A stretch of DNA of 64,000 nt from contig NHZP01000102.1 in the NCBI GenBank assembly GCA_003313425.1, positions 1-64,000 on the forward strand, given 5' to 3'. Below the pieces are notes generated by a model. The model did no database searches. It saw only the letters and a list, made by a program, of their open reading frames with translations, and was not told where the DNA came from. The stretch comes from Pseudopyrenochaeta lycopersici (Eukaryota > Ascomycota > Dothideomycetes > Pleosporales > Pseudopyrenochaetaceae). Made by a program: the position numbers and the translations under genes. Below are positions 9,842-20,864 of this stretch, one piece after another; within the stretch, counting starts at the first letter, position 1; the number at the start of each line of letters is the position of its first letter.

Positions 9842-10534
9842 CTGAAAAATGATGTTCAATGTTCCATCCCAGGGCGCCCACACCCTTACTGACTGAGCTC
9901 CGCAATAATAACTTCTCGTTATACTGGCTAACCTTCAAAAATCTATACGATATAGTTACTATAGAGTAACACCATATACTATGACTTTATCTTAAAGGAA
10001 AATAAAAGACATAAAATACCTATAAAAAAAAATCCTTCTTGGTTACACCACAAAATACGATCCTCTTAGTTCCACAGAACATCTTAACAAAACGTAGTAC
10101 ACTACACCACGCTTACTAGCTTTACTACCATTCTCTTTATTAGCATCCACCATCTAAACATAGGGAAGTCTACAACAAAACGCAGTAGAAGGGTAAACAA
10201 ACCACACTACGCGCAGAAACAATTATTGTTTTTCTTGCCCTGCAAACACACTACTGTAGGTGAAAGGTACGCAAATCATAGATTGTACAGATAGAGAGAC
10301 ACCCTCGTCTACCGCATCAGCGACCGACAAGCTACACAGGGAGAGACCACCGGGGTACGGCTCCGCGACATCGCCTAACGGTATAGCAACTTATCCTATA
10401 ACGCCTCCTACGATGGCCTACGCCCACCACGCTGCATGCACGGGGTGTGCACGAGGCAGCTCCCGCACGTAAACATGTCTCCACAGTTGCCTCCAGCACC
10501 GCATAATAAGTACCTCCGCTATGCACCACACGGC
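9842..10534. other. U7 gene-poor stretch
   Basis: AT-rich from 9842 to about 10240, with no convincing coding frame. From 10332 to 10537 a minus-strand frame is open and reads a cysteine-containing stretch (E-T-C-L-R-A-G-A-A-S-C-T-P-R-A-C); it may be a downstream exon of the U7 gene, but no clean splice pair was found. Confidence 0.4.
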
Positions 10535-10654
10535 CTACCGGACCACAGCGCGAACGAAGAGACGTCCTACGCAGGGCCAAAGGGCTAGGGCCATGGCCAA
10601 AATCGAAATGACCAATGCTGCCACAGCTAGCACAGGCACCAACCCTCCGTCCAT
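10535..10654 (-). CDS. U7: small membrane peptide or first exon
   Basis: The ATG at 10654-10652 opens a 39-codon frame, MDGGLVPVLAVAALVISILA and onward, which is a clear single membrane-spanning segment (about residues 5-27) followed by a basic stretch. It ends at a TAG that lies inside a GTAGGC donor-like site identical in form to the U6 donor. The frame may therefore be exon 1 of a spliced membrane protein continuing into 10537-10332. It is unlike family A. The real extent and function are unknown. Confidence 0.35.
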   Translation of the reverse strand: MDGGLVPVLAVAALVISILAMALALWPCVGRLFVRAVVR

Positions 10655-10963
10655 CGCCTACGTCTCTGCAGATGTCTTCTACAACAAAGACCCTTAACAC
10701 AAGTGCGTACAACGCATCCGCGATCCCGCTACACGACCCTATGTCTTCCGCCCAGTGCTACGAATAGAAGACCACTTACGTGAACAACGTTGGGAGGCAC
10801 CGCCTTCAGCAAGATACCTCAACCCCTCCCTGGGAAAACCACCGGTTTATCAATGGGCATCTACCCACAAAACAGTACTGTTACGTTCCTCTTCAACGCT
10901 GAGGCGTACGACAAGACGTTCCACGAAAGGAGCAGCTACTCCAAAACAAAAATGATCATACCA

Positions 10964-10990
10964 TCCGTGGGCGGAGGCAGATCTCTTATA
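10964..10990 (-). promoter_or_regulatory. U7 TATA box
   Basis: TATAAGAG at 10983-10990; the downstream palindrome is degenerate. About 330 bp of leader separate it from the U7 ATG, and I see no frame in that leader I would defend. Confidence 0.5.
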
Positions 10991-11004
10991 ACCATCCTGT
11001 CTTC

Positions 11005-11420
11005 GCCAAGACACACTAGTCCCTAGTTAGCAGAGGGCTGCTCACTCCCCGTGTCTATCGCCATAGACCAATCAGACTGACGTTCTGAAAAAGAGTGGGC
11101 AAAGAAGCGTCATCTGACCCGCACAGTCCGTGCTCTGCTTTGCTTACAGGGGGCAGAGGCCCTACACTCTAAAGAGTCTACCGCTTCGCTACTCCTTCCA
11201 GTCGTTGGCCCTGCTTACATGTAAAGTGTCAGGGGTCAAGGAGCACGGGGCTCCTCGACCACTTGACAACTTTCTAGTGAAAGGAATCATATATACACAA
11301 GAAAGTTGTCGGAGGGGCCCGTGCGCGCAACATTCGCGCCACAGCTGACTCTCCCGAGCCACACCCATGTGACTTAGTGTGCCCCCCCAGCCACAGTTCC
11401 TGTGGACTTACGCATTTTTT
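11005..11420 (-). repeat. Structured element E8
   Basis: H3 CAGA..TCTG, H4 GCAAAG..CTTTGC, H5 shortened to ACTCT..AGAGT, cap G-C, H7 AGGAGC-acggg-GCTCCT, H8 with the CACAAG arm. Confidence 0.75.
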
Positions 11421-11965
11421 CTTCGGGAAATAGTGTTCCATCCCAAGGGTGCCCACACCCTTCCTAACTGACCTCTGCACCACAATTCCTTCATTGTACT
11501 AAAGCCCTTGCCATTACGACATTAGCTTTTTTTTTTCTGCAATTTGAAAAAGGTAAACACACTTATAATAATGTACTTTACTGTAACATACAAGAGACCG
11601 CAGGAGAGAGAAGAGGGTACGCGCCCTTGCCTCCGCATCCTCTACTACTGCTTCGCGCCTGATACAGATACCTGTATACTAGACACACTTCTGTGCTGTC
11701 CCAGGAATGCTACCTGCAACGAAAAATACCTTAAAACGCAGGGTATTTTACTTACACAGTCAAACCAAGACTACGCTTCTACTCTTATTTCTTTTCTCCA
11801 CTTACTGTACCCAGTAAGAGACTACAGTCACGTGTACAGTCTGCACATACACTTCTAGTATAACAACAATGTGACGAGACACTGCCTACATTTCTAAACC
11901 TGTTCTGCCCCACCACCAATACTTGGTTGGAAAAGAAGAGGTCGCGCTACTCCCCTATACAACAG
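11421..11965. other. U8 spacer, no supported gene
   Basis: AT-rich stretch between the U8 frame and E8. A 104-codon plus-strand frame at 11544-11858 opposes every other gene and shows no family features. Several GTAAGT-like sites on the minus strand leave room for further exons of the U8 gene. Confidence 0.4.
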
Positions 11966-12190
11966 TCATCTGTTCCTGCCTTCACCACCATTGCAATCGT
12001 CGTGCTGTGCCGATTGAGGAGCAAGAGGAGCAGAACATAATATTTCTGCCGCCTGAAGCGCAAGATACTCCGTATTGCCCGCCGTCTCCCCGGCTGCCAC
12101 TCCCTGGCCAAGCACCTCCAAAACGTCTACAGCTTCCAGCGCACTACGATCCTCATGCGCGGTCCCCGCACAACCTCCAGATGAAGACAT
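11966..12190 (-). CDS. U8: small acidic protein, unrecognised, may be partial
   Basis: The ATG at 12190 opens a 74-aa frame, MSSSGGCAGTAHEDRSALEA and onward, acidic and Ala/Gly-rich, ending G-E-G-R-N-R. Upstream on the minus strand near 12203-12250 lies a V-V-R-D-H-S stretch, which resembles the end of family A exon 1 and is preceded by a GTAG acceptor. A GTACGT donor sits at about 12455. A spliced protein with one or two leader exons is therefore likely. Exact copies occur as U14 and U24. Function unknown. Confidence 0.42.
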   Translation of the reverse strand: MSSSGGCAGTAHEDRSALEAVDVLEVLGQGVAAGETAGNTEYLALQAAEILCSAPLAPQSAQHDDCNGGEGRNR

Positions 12191-12471
12191 CCTGTACCAA
12201 GTTCACCTTGGGCACAAGAAGCGCTGGTACGAAACAGACGCTGGGAGTGATCCCTCACAACCGCCTACGTGGATACTAACGTACGTTTTCCAATAGAAAA
12301 ACTGCGCTACACACAGTATACAATCTGCGTAAACAGCCGCAGAATAAGAACAAAACGTATGCTCCGCAACGTAAACCAGCCAGAACTCCACTGGCCCTGT
12401 CAACAGAGACAGTAACGAGACTTCGTCTAAACCTAAGCTGTCCCAGCAACGTACCTGCACTCCGTGTAGCA

Positions 12472-12497
12472 GAAGAAGAAGAAGAAGAAGAAGAAGA
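12472..12497. repeat. GAA microsatellite in the U8 leader
   Basis: About nine GAA triplets on the + strand, so the minus-strand transcript would have a CUU-repeat leader directly after the promoter. The same length is kept in the copies at 21916 and 37651. Confidence 0.9.
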
Positions 12498-12538
12498 CAG
12501 AGAACGGGAGGAGAGGGGGAAGCCACCCCTCTTATATC

Positions 12539-12546
12539 TCTGTCTG
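12539..12546 (-). promoter_or_regulatory. U8 TATA box
   Basis: TATAAGAG, followed by a G/C-rich stretch with a poor palindrome. Confidence 0.6.
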
Positions 12547-12570
12547 TCCAAGTGTCCGTCCACACTCTTG

Positions 12571-12977
12571 GCATTACTAATACACACTAGTCCCTAGTTA
12601 GCAGAGGTATGCGCATTCCATGTAGTTATATCCATAGACCAATCAGACAACTGATTGAGAGAAGAGTGGGCAACCCAGCGTCATCTGACCCGCACCGTCC
12701 GTGCTCTGCGTTGCTTACAGGGATCTTTGCCTCTAAACCCCAAGTGGTTTAACACTTCGTTATTCGTTCCACTCATAGGCAAAGCTTAGAGTAAAGTTGC
12801 AAGGGCTGGCAGCACGAGGCTGCCGACCACTTGCTCAACTTTCTAGTGAAAGGAATCATATATAGGCTGCGCCACACTAGAAAAGTTGAGGAGTGGCTGA
12901 AAAATTTTTCAGCACCCCGGTAAAACGTGACTCTGCGTGCCCCTCCAGCCACAAGGAAAATGGACTTACGCATTTTT
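12571..12977 (-). repeat. Structured element E9, AT-palindrome variant
   Basis: H3 CAATCAG..CTGATTG, H4 GCAAC..GTTGC, H5 TAAACC..GGTTTA, cap pair A-T, H7 GGCAGC-acgag-GCTGCC. H8 follows TTGCTC instead of TTGAC. The right domain has an 18-bp perfect palindrome GCTGAAAAATTTTTCAGC at 12896-12913, shared only with E37. Confidence 0.75.
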
Positions 12978-13172
12978 CGAGAGGATTGACGTTCCATCTG
13001 AAGGGCTCGCACCCTTAACAAATTCAGCTTACGCTAAAAATAAACTCAACCTACGCATAGCTCTACTATAAAATAATAGTAACCAAAAAAAGAACAAACA
13101 TAGTTCTTACAAGACAACAGAAAATACAAGACATACCTTACTCTCTGTGCCGATAACACAACTAAAGTAGGA

Positions 13173-14056
13173 TCACAAGCTCTGCCACCCAGAAGCACAA
13201 CTCAGCCATGGGAACCCACTGAACAACAACAACTGTGTAGAGTCTGTAACACCAGCAAACCAATGCTGCCGGCCCCGTGGAAACACGCCCTGAAACTGTG
13301 GTATACGTAAAAACCGACGCCGACCCTCCGTTACTGCATCACATGCAGTACACAGTCCTACTAGATAACACTTACATCGATTACCATCTGTAGAATATGC
13401 ACCGTTATTCAAACGATCAACATAGGTCGTAACTTCCGTTAACGCCCACCGCTGCCGACAGCCATACGTTCCTTCGCCCTGCGCCCGCAACTCTATGAAA
13501 CGGGGCAACACAGTTGACACCACCATGTCCAACGCATCTCGCGTAAGGAGAGCACACACTGCCTCTGCAAACCAGACAGACTCGTTCCACCACCATCCAC
13601 TGGCCTCCACCACGAGGTAGGAACGACGCAAATCCTCTCCAGTTGCTTTACACGCAAAACAAGAAGATCCATCCACCCGACTACATTGTGCGGGAAGGGC
13701 GCCACTCTCTCGCGTTAAACGCCAGGACACGCTCTCCGCGGTGATCAACCAACTTACTGAAACACTGTGTTCCACCAGTACTGAAGCTACTCATTAGCTT
13801 CAGAAAAACAGTCCACCAAAAAAAAAGGACTGTGCTAACCATCAAGGTGATTCCTCACCACCTGCAACTCCTCCGTCGTTCCTTCTGACTGTACCAAACA
13901 TTGCCCTTCCGGCACCTCCGCAATCCGCGCAGAAAGCAAGGGTGCACAAGTCAACCCGTTCGGGACCACCACTGCTGTTAGCTCCGCAAACCATGACTGA
14001 AACTCAGTGTTGCCATACAACATAGGAGAGGGCATCTCTGACACGGCCTCCGCCAT
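13173..14056 (-). CDS. U9: divergent family A protein, two exons
   Basis: Exon 1 is 14056-13840 (72 codons, starts MAEAVSEMPS, ends V-V-R-N-H-L-D), the intron is 13839-13781 (59 nt, GTTAGC donor, CTAAT branch, a CAGTCC..GGACTG hairpin inside), exon 2 is 13780-13173; about 274 aa. Exon 2 reads W-R-L-T-R-E-S-G with R for K, has the knuckle C-K-C-Y-L-V-G-L-C-T-A-C, and ends WFAGVTDSTQLLL, so the D-A-V-G core is changed. Function unknown. Confidence 0.72.
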
Positions 14057-14119
14057 GCCTATTACAACTTCGCTGTCCCTCTACGTAGAACAGCAATGTA
14101 CCCAAACACACTCCGTGAG

Positions 14120-14144
14120 CGGGGGGACGGCCTCCCCTCTTATA
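14120..14144 (-). promoter_or_regulatory. U9 TATA box and G/C palindrome
   Basis: TATAAGAG at 14137-14144, followed by GGGG..CCCC centred on the expected start. Confidence 0.65.
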
Positions 14145-14167
14145 TGTCTTTCCCGACCTCGCGCGAT

Positions 14168-14572
14168 GCCAAGAGAACCTAGTCCCTAGTTGGCAGGGGC
14201 CTGCTCATTCCATGTAGTTATATCCATAAGCCAATCAAATGATTGATTGAGAGAAAAGTGGGCAAGCAGTGATCATCTGACCCGCGACGTCCGTGCTTCG
14301 GCTTGCTTACAGGGGGCAATGGCCCTAGGCTTTAAAAAGCCTACCGCTTCGCTACTCGTTCCACTCGCCGGCCCTGCTTAATTGTAAAGTGGCAAGGGTA
14401 AGGAGCGCAAGGCTCCTGACCACTTGACAACTTTCTAGTGAAAGGAATCATATATAGGCGGTTCGCCACACTAGAAAGTTGAGTCGGGGTCTGTGCGCAC
14501 GATCTGCGCCACAGCCAACGTGACTCTGCATGGCCTCCAGCCACTGTGAAATTGGACTTAGCCAATTTTTTT
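14168..14572 (-). repeat. Structured element E10
   Basis: H3 AATCA..TGATT, H4 AAGC..GCTT, H5 TAGGCTTT..AAAGCCTA, cap G-C, H7 AGGAGC..GCTCCT, H8 with inner GGCG-gtt-CGCC. The final hairpin is AAATTGG..CCAATTT before the T-run. Confidence 0.78.
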
Positions 14573-14743
14573 GAAGGTTCGATGTTCCATTAACCACCCT
14601 ACGCTAATGTCAGCCTTCGCTTCCCAGAATATTGCACAGTACTATGCCGTACCACAGCCATGCATACCTTAACAACAGAATTCTACTACCGCACGTACTA
14701 ATGCTACAAATCAACCATTCTTCCATGGTCTATCCAACAAAAC

Positions 14744-15633
14744 TCAATCATTCCTAAATATAGTCATCCATAGTAACTCATCTACAGAACAATTACTAAG
14801 TGCACCGTCAATAGACAAAGTAGACGATAACGCAATATGCGGACATGTGAGCCAGTCAAGCGCCAACGGTTGTACAATTCCAACCGCATCACTGTACCCA
14901 GGAAACCAGCCGTCTGGACCACATGGGAATGGCCCACTGAACATGTCCCATCTCGTGAAACGTTGCCGATTAAAACGCAACGACAAACAGGACAGACAAT
15001 GCTCTCGCAATGTGCACCCGCACCCCACGCTACTGGAAAATCCGCCTACGTCTAGCAAACCAAACAGCGTATCCACGTCCTCCGCCTGCACAAGATCCCT
15101 ATCACGTGTATACACACAAGGCAGCACGCTTTTGATGAATACATCAAATGTATCGGAACAGAGCTTCGCGAACACAACCATGCTCCGCACTTGATTGTAT
15201 TCTCCTACAACATCTGCTCTCCAGACAAGAAATGCAGTCAGGGCATTGTCGGCAGACGCACAATTTCCAAAATAGCACCCACACACATTGGGCGCAGAAC
15301 ACTGGCGAGGAGCCTGCCCGCTCTCCCGAGTGAGCCATACGTCTAAGGCGCCATCCGGCTTTAGATGAAACGTAAAAGAGATGCCTTGCTCCACCAACTC
15401 TGCTACTCCGTTAGTTGGGGGACCTCCGCCCAACTACTAAAACATCTACAAAAAGAGAACATACTGTCTATGTGCGCCCGCACACAATGTAAGCTAGATG
15501 CACTCGCTGCAATAGCTTCCCCTCGAATTCCTTCTACAAGGCAGTCGATCCCCGACAAAACACGCTCCAGCTGTACGCTAGAAACACTTCCATCATGCTC
15601 CGTAGAGATGTGCACTCTGGGTGACGACGCCAT
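14744..15633 (-). CDS. U10: family A protein, two exons
   Basis: Exon 1 is 15633-15465 (starts MASSPRVHIS; an ATG two codons upstream is also possible), the intron is 15464-15403 (62 nt, GTATGT donor, CTAAC branch, GTAG end), exon 2 is 15402-14744; about 275 aa. The join reads V-R-A-H-I-D-T-E-L-V-E-Q-G. Exon 2 has W-L-T-R-E-S-G, knuckle CGCTLREHCLSC, W-F-P-G-Y-S-D-A-V-G, and a tail about 25 residues longer than most members. Confidence 0.74.
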
Positions 15634-15669
15634 CGTCATTTGGAGTAAACCAAAAACATCACTTCCATG

Positions 15670-15698
15670 GGCGGGGGAGGCCCTCCCCTGCTTATATA
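15670..15698 (-). promoter_or_regulatory. U10 TATA box and G/C palindrome
   Basis: TATATAAGC at 15690-15698, with GGGGGAGG..CCTCCCC downstream. Confidence 0.65.
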
Positions 15699-15720
15699 CC
15701 GTGATATCCACGCTGTCTTC

Positions 15721-16141
15721 GCCAAGAGTTACTAGTCCCTAGTTAGCAGAGGGCTGCCCATTCCATGTTGTCTACATTCATAGACCAATCAGACAACTGA
15801 TTGAAAAAAAAAGTGGGCAAGCAGCGATCCGATGATCAGCACGCGCCCGTGCTCTGCTATGCTTAGTAAGTGCATTGCCTCTAGTCTTATTCAAGACTAA
15901 CACTTCGTTGTTCCCTCCAGTCACAGGCTCTGCTTACAGGTAAAGTGTCCAGGGTAGGCAGCGCGAGGCTGCCGACCACTTGACAACTTTCTAGTGAAAG
16001 GAATCATATATACACTCGAAAGTTGACGGAATGGGCCCGTGCCCATCACAACCCGTCTGTGCGCAAAACGCGCCACAGCAACCCAGCGTGACTCTGCATG
16101 ACCGTCAGCCACACGGAAAATGGACTTACGCATTTTTTTTT
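15721..16141 (-). repeat. Structured element E11
   Basis: H3 CAATCAG..CTGATTG, H4 AGCAG..CTGCT, a GCACG..CGTGC hairpin inside it, H5 TAGTCTT..AAGACTA, cap A-T, H7 GGCAGC-gcgag-GCTGCC, H8 with the CACTCGAAAGTTG arm. Confidence 0.78.
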
Positions 16142-16270
16142 GAAGGTTCGACGTTCCATCTGAAGGGCTCCCACCCTTAACAATGAAGCTGCGCAATAAT
16201 AACTTCTCATTGTTCCAATGTTCCCACTCTTACAAAATTAGTACTGCTGCCCCATAATAACAGCTGTCAG

Positions 16271-17094
16271 TCAACTTAACGACAACCAGTTGATGCTATT
16301 GCGAATATCTCCCACAGCATCCGTAACGCCGCTCCACCAGTGTCCTTCGCCGAGAGGAAACAATCCACAAAACCTCCACTGCTCTACAAACAGCCCTGCC
16401 TGGTTGCAATTCGTTATGCAACTATCGCATACTCCACAAATCGTACAACTACACAAACAACCACTGGAAAAGGCACCAGCCTCCAGCAACGCAAAAACAT
16501 TCTGTGCAAGACGCACCCACAGCGTCACTGCATATCTCCCAAGCGGTGCCTCTACACCGCACGCCTGCTCTCCAAAAAGTCCAACAAGCATGGGGACAAC
16601 CCGATGCTCAATCACCCAAAGCGAATGACCACTAAGTTCGCTAACAAGCACTTCACTCCATTGCACAGTCTCCGCCCAGAAACGTGTACTAAGCTTCACG
16701 ACAGCATACGCAGTCCGTACCATAACACGAGGGTGACGAGGGTGTTCAACTCCAACACCACTGGAGATGTAAGGAACCCGTCCGGTCTCCTCTGTAAGCC
16801 TCCAGGATACTTTGCCATCCAGCAAGACACACGTGACTGAAATGTGCTGCTCCACCAGCACTACAAGGGTATTAGCCAGAGTCCCTCCCTACAAGAAGGA
16901 AATGGAGAGCGCACACCATGCACATGCTCCCATAAAAACCGCAAGTCAGCAGTCTCCACAGCGGCAACGTGGCCTATCGAGCCACACACATAATGCCGAA
17001 GCCACGACAGTAACGCCCTGTCCGCCTCCAGAACAGAACAGCCGATCTGCTCACACAGGGCAACCAGCTCTCCAAGCTGCCTTGAAAAGGACAT
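16271..17094 (-). CDS. U11: divergent family A protein, two exons
   Basis: Exon 1 is 17094-16917 (starts MSFSRQLGEL, ends L-W-E-H-V-H), the intron is 16916-16861 (56 nt, weaker GTGTGC donor, CTAAT branch, GTAG end), exon 2 is 16860-16271; about 255 aa. Exon 2 reads W-R-L-T-E-E-T-G, so the K-E-S-G core is diverged, then a long insertion before the knuckle C-S-C-T-I-C-G-V-C-D-S-C, then WWSGVTDAVG. Function unknown. Confidence 0.7.
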
Positions 17095-17261
17095 ACCTGT
17101 TTAACCAAAGGAACGCAGCTCCCTGCTATTCAATGATCTATTGTTTCGTTTTTAGGGACGAAACCAGTTCCCAAACCCTAATGGCATACACCATAAACTA
17201 ACACAAGCGATACAATCGTAATGTACCGTTGTTACTACATAGTAGAGAACACTCCGTGAGC

Positions 17262-17285
17262 GGGGGAAGGCCTCCCCCTCTTATA
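17262..17285 (-). promoter_or_regulatory. U11 TATA box and G/C palindrome
   Basis: TATAAGAG at 17278-17285, with a near-perfect GGGGGAAGG..CCTCCCCC inverted repeat. Confidence 0.65.
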
Positions 17286-17307
17286 TTTTGATGTCCATGC
17301 TGTCCTT

Positions 17308-17714
17308 GCCAAGACACACTAGTCCCTAGGGAGCAACAGAGTGCCCCTTCCATGTTGTCTACATTCATAGACCAATCAAAGCATCGATTGAATAAAATGT
17401 GGGTAACCTGAGATCAGATGACCTGCACAGTCCGTGCTTCGTGTTACTTACCGGGGTCTCTTGCCCTAAACTAATTCTAGTTTACCGCTTCGCTGTTCCC
17501 TCCAGTCACGGCCAGAGCTTACAGGTAAAGTGTCCAGGGTAACCAGCGCAAGGCTGGTGACCACTTGACAACTTTCTAGTGAAAGGAATCATATATAGGC
17601 AAAACGCCACACTAGAAAGTTGAGTCGGGGCCCGTGCCCCCCCATGTGCCACATCTCCTGCTGACTCGGCGTGCCCTCCAGCCACACGGAAAATGGACTT
17701 ACGCATTTTTTTTT
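17308..17714 (-). repeat. Structured element E12
   Basis: H3 CAATC..GATTG, H4 GTAAC..GTTAC, H5 TAAACTA..TAGTTTA, cap G-C, H7 ACCAGC..GCTGGT, H8 full arm. Left of H8 it differs from E5; right of H8 it is identical to E5, marking an exchange point. Confidence 0.78.
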
Positions 17715-17936
17715 CTTTGGAGATGGTGTTCCATCCTAAGGATGTGGACGCCCTTCATAACTGAACGACACGCAATACACAACGACAATAATGTACACAT
17801 TACCATAACACAGTTAAATAAAATAACTCATACCTACACTCTGTTACTATAACCTACTATTACATTATACACTGTATAAACGCACCTTGTACTCTTTACG
17901 TCTGTACAGCCAAAGAAATTCCATACCAAAACGCCA

Positions 17937-18686
17937 TCACATCGTCCTAACAACCCAGACAGGTTTATCAGGGTCCACCTGCGCATCAAAGCTTCGAAGC
18001 CGACCGTCGCTACTCCCAGTGCAATCAGGGCATACTTCATGCATACAACATACACAGAAGGCGCCTCCACGAAAACCGCCACCAACGAGAACATCAACTG
18101 CGCGCTCCCACTGCTTACACTCCAAGCAGCCTCTTACTAAAGGCTCAAAGGCTACGCCCCATTTAGCGCGCCCCAAAATATTGGTCACCACAGCATCCAA
18201 CGACCGTTGACTAAGCTTAGCATGAAAGAGAGTCTCCCTGACAGCGCATCCACACCAGGGCCCTCCAAGGACCTGCACAACAATGTGAGACGAGGGACTA
18301 CGTTCTCCAAAGACGCCTTCGCCTTCAGCAGTCTCCAAAGCCCGCCACCTGTTCTTCCCCACAGGCCGTAGGGGCAACCGAGTCAACCACCACGTAGCAC
18401 GGTTTGCGGACACAACGCAGACCAACGACACATCCTGTTCCACCAAAGCTGTGTGTCTATCAGTTGGGCTCCCCAACTTCTTCCGTGTCTAGAAAGGATA
18501 ATAAAAGAGACACTTACCAGGCACGTGATCTCTCACGAACCGTACTTCGTCAGCGTCCTCCAGCCTGACCACTGCGTCTGGCATAGGCCACGTATTCAGC
18601 CAAACAGAAAAGCTTCTCAGCAGTCGCGCCGCATCCTCGCATGACGTCCTTCGTTCCGAGACCCATTCAGACAACGTCCTCTTCAT
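17937..18686 (-). CDS. U12: exact copy of U5
   Basis: Exons 18686-18518 and 18448-17937, intron 18517-18449. Identical in sequence to U5 and U22. Its left flank comes from a different element lineage, so only the unit itself was copied. Confidence 0.7.
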
Positions 18687-18841
18687 AGCTCCGCAATGTT
18701 AACAAGAAAAGTGCCTATAGAGACACTCTCACGGCTACGATCCACATCAAACCACTTCCGTGTCGCGCGCAAAATGCGTCCCACCAGGAAACAGCATACG
18801 CTGCAGTAAGAGAATCCCCCAGGGGAATAGAGCCCATGCGC

Positions 18842-18865
18842 GGGAGAGGGGGCTCCCCTCTTATA
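18842..18865 (-). promoter_or_regulatory. U12 TATA box and palindrome
   Basis: TATAAGAG at 18858-18865; same as U5. Confidence 0.65.
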
Positions 18866-18884
18866 CATCTCTGTCTTGCGCAAT

Positions 18885-19336
18885 GCCAAGACCACCTAGT
18901 CCCTAGCAGGCAATGTGGTGCCCCGTCCCTGCGTCTACATTCATAGACCAATCAGAATAAAATTCCGAAAAAGAGTGGGCAAACCAAGGTCAAACGACCC
19001 GCACCGTCCGTGCTCTGGCTTACTTACAGGGGCTTATGCCTCTAGTCTTATTCAAGACTAACCCTTCGGTACTCGTTCCACTCGTTGGCAACGCATACGT
19101 GTAAAGTGTCGAGGGTCTCCAGCGCAAGGCTGGTGACCACTTGACAACTTTCTAGTGAAAGGAATCATATATAGGCTGCGCCTCACTAGAAATGTTGACT
19201 GTGGCTGGAGTGTGACCTCCCGCCCACCCACTTCTGGGTGAGCACCATGTACCCCCAAATGACGCTAAATCGCGCACAGGGCAATTGACAACTTTTTTTT
19301 TGCGCCACACTGTGTCGTACTTAGTCAAATTTTTTT
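18885..19336 (-). repeat. Structured element E13, variant right domain
   Basis: Identical to E6 up to the H8 loop, then switches to the variant right domain: TGCGCCTCACTAG arm, a CACCCA-cttc-TGGGTG hairpin and two T-runs (to 19301 and 19336). Confidence 0.75.
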
Positions 19337-19734
19337 GACTACAACACTTGGACACACCAAGTCCAATGTACGCACATACAACACCAACTCCGTGACGAAC
19401 AACTTACCTAGCATAAAGCCATACTCGCCAAAAAAACACACTGTGTTTAGCAATACGGACGTCCAACGCATAACCAAAATCTAATCGTTATACATTGGGA
19501 ACACTGTCTCTGTTAGTAACAGTTCCATGTCTACTCAAATGATCAGAAAAAGTAGAAGCCTCACAAAGTCACTCCGACATTCAAAAAATGTAAAATCCGC
19601 ATAGGAAACTACAAAAACCCTATGGAACCTAGGACTCCGAAATTACAGTATCCGTACGTTCCCCCTACTTGAGCTCCTTAGGTATGCCACTCTACATACC
19701 ATAGCGTAGTTAGCAAGCTACAGTCCCCGTTCCT
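19337..19734. other. U13 spacer
   Basis: AT-rich 3' region of the U13 gene. I see no gene, RNA or repeat in it beyond short A/T runs. Confidence 0.5.
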
Positions 19735-20203
19735 CTACCACCAATCCATTAACACTGCGAACGTGTTCTCGTCGACTGTGCAATACAAAAGGCCCACCTC
19801 TGCAAGCTCCTGCATTGCTGTAGCTACACAGTGTACACACATACTACACAAGCCTCGCTCCACCACGTTAATAGCGCAAAGTCCTTGCTCCTCTTGCTCC
19901 TCTTCAGACCCACAATGCTTAAGGGCTTCCGAGTGTACATTCCATAGAACGGTATACACCTTACACAACGGTGAACTAAGCTACCGCTCCACAGATCAGT
20001 AAACCCAGAAGGGCACTCGCCCCTGTCATGAGCATCCGCTGTAGAATACCACTTACGTTATCTAGAATAGACTGAACGGCTGGTGGCCATGGCGATTCCA
20101 CACCAACAGCTACGCCATACGCCGGCAACTCCATACAAACTCGATGCTCCGCACAGCAGACTGCCTCTTTATGCCCCGCTGCTGCCTCCACAGCCAATGT
20201 CAT
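19735..20203 (-). CDS. U13: small cysteine-rich protein, two exons
   Basis: Not family A and not recognised. Exon 1 is 20203-20057 (starts MTLAVEAAAGHKEAVCC), the intron is 20056-19981 (76 nt, GTAAGT donor, CTGAT branch, GTAG end, phase 0), exon 2 is 19980-19735; about 130 aa. Exon 2 has an acidic S-E-E-E-Q-E-E-Q stretch and a closely spaced C-S-M-C-V-H-C cluster that could bind metal, and ends V-L-M-D-W-W. The intron phase differs from family A, which argues for an independent origin. Copy: U23. Confidence 0.55.
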
Positions 20204-20409
20204 TGCGAACAATAACCCTTACCAAGCGTATACACGATAACGAGATCCCCTCCGTAGGCGGCCACCTACTAAATAAAGTTAGCCGTCGCTGCTACCTGCA
20301 GCAAAATCGCTTTTGTTGATGACAATAAAGCGATAACTAGTGCACCGCACCCTATCCAGATTTTACGCTGTAAAAGAAACACTCTGTGTCTCGTGTAAAG
20401 AGGAGGACG

Positions 20410-20432
20410 GGGGAGAGGGCTCCCCTCTTATA
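20410..20432 (-). promoter_or_regulatory. U13 TATA box and G/C palindrome
   Basis: TATAAGAG at 20425-20432, with GGGAG..CTCCC downstream. Confidence 0.6.
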
Positions 20433-20451
20433 CATCTCTGTCTTGCGCAAT

Positions 20452-20864
20452 GCCAAGACCACCTAGTCCCTAGCAGGCAATGAGCTGCCCACTCCATGCT
20501 GTCTACGTTCATAGACCAATCAGAAACCTGATCGATAAAAAGAGTGGCAAAACATGAGTCACCTGACAACATATCCATGTTCTGCTTTGCTTACAGGGGC
20601 TTATGCCTCTAGCCTCTAAAGAGCCTAACCCTTCGGTACTCCCTCCAGTCGTGGCAACGCATACGTGTAAAGTGGCAAGGGTAACCAGCGCAAGGCTGGT
20701 GACCACTTGACAACTTTCTAGTGAAAGGAATCATATATACACAAGAAAGTTGTCGGAGGGGCCCGTGCGCGCAACATTCGCGCCACAGCTGACTCTCCCG
20801 AGCCACACCCATGTGACTTAGTGTGCCCCCCCAGCCACAGTTCCTGTGGACTTACGCATTTTTT
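20452..20864 (-). repeat. Structured element E14
   Basis: H3 AATCAG..CTGATC with an A.C that reads G.U on the minus strand. H4 uses ACATG..CATGT. H5 TAGCCTCT..AGAGCCTA, cap C-G, H7 ACCAGC..GCTGGT. From H8 rightward it equals E8. Confidence 0.75.

Noticed and set aside
11544..11858. Plus-strand 104-aa frame in U8 (also in U14 and U24)
   Set aside because: Opposite to all other genes, no promoter, no family features; its exact repetition only reflects unit copying.
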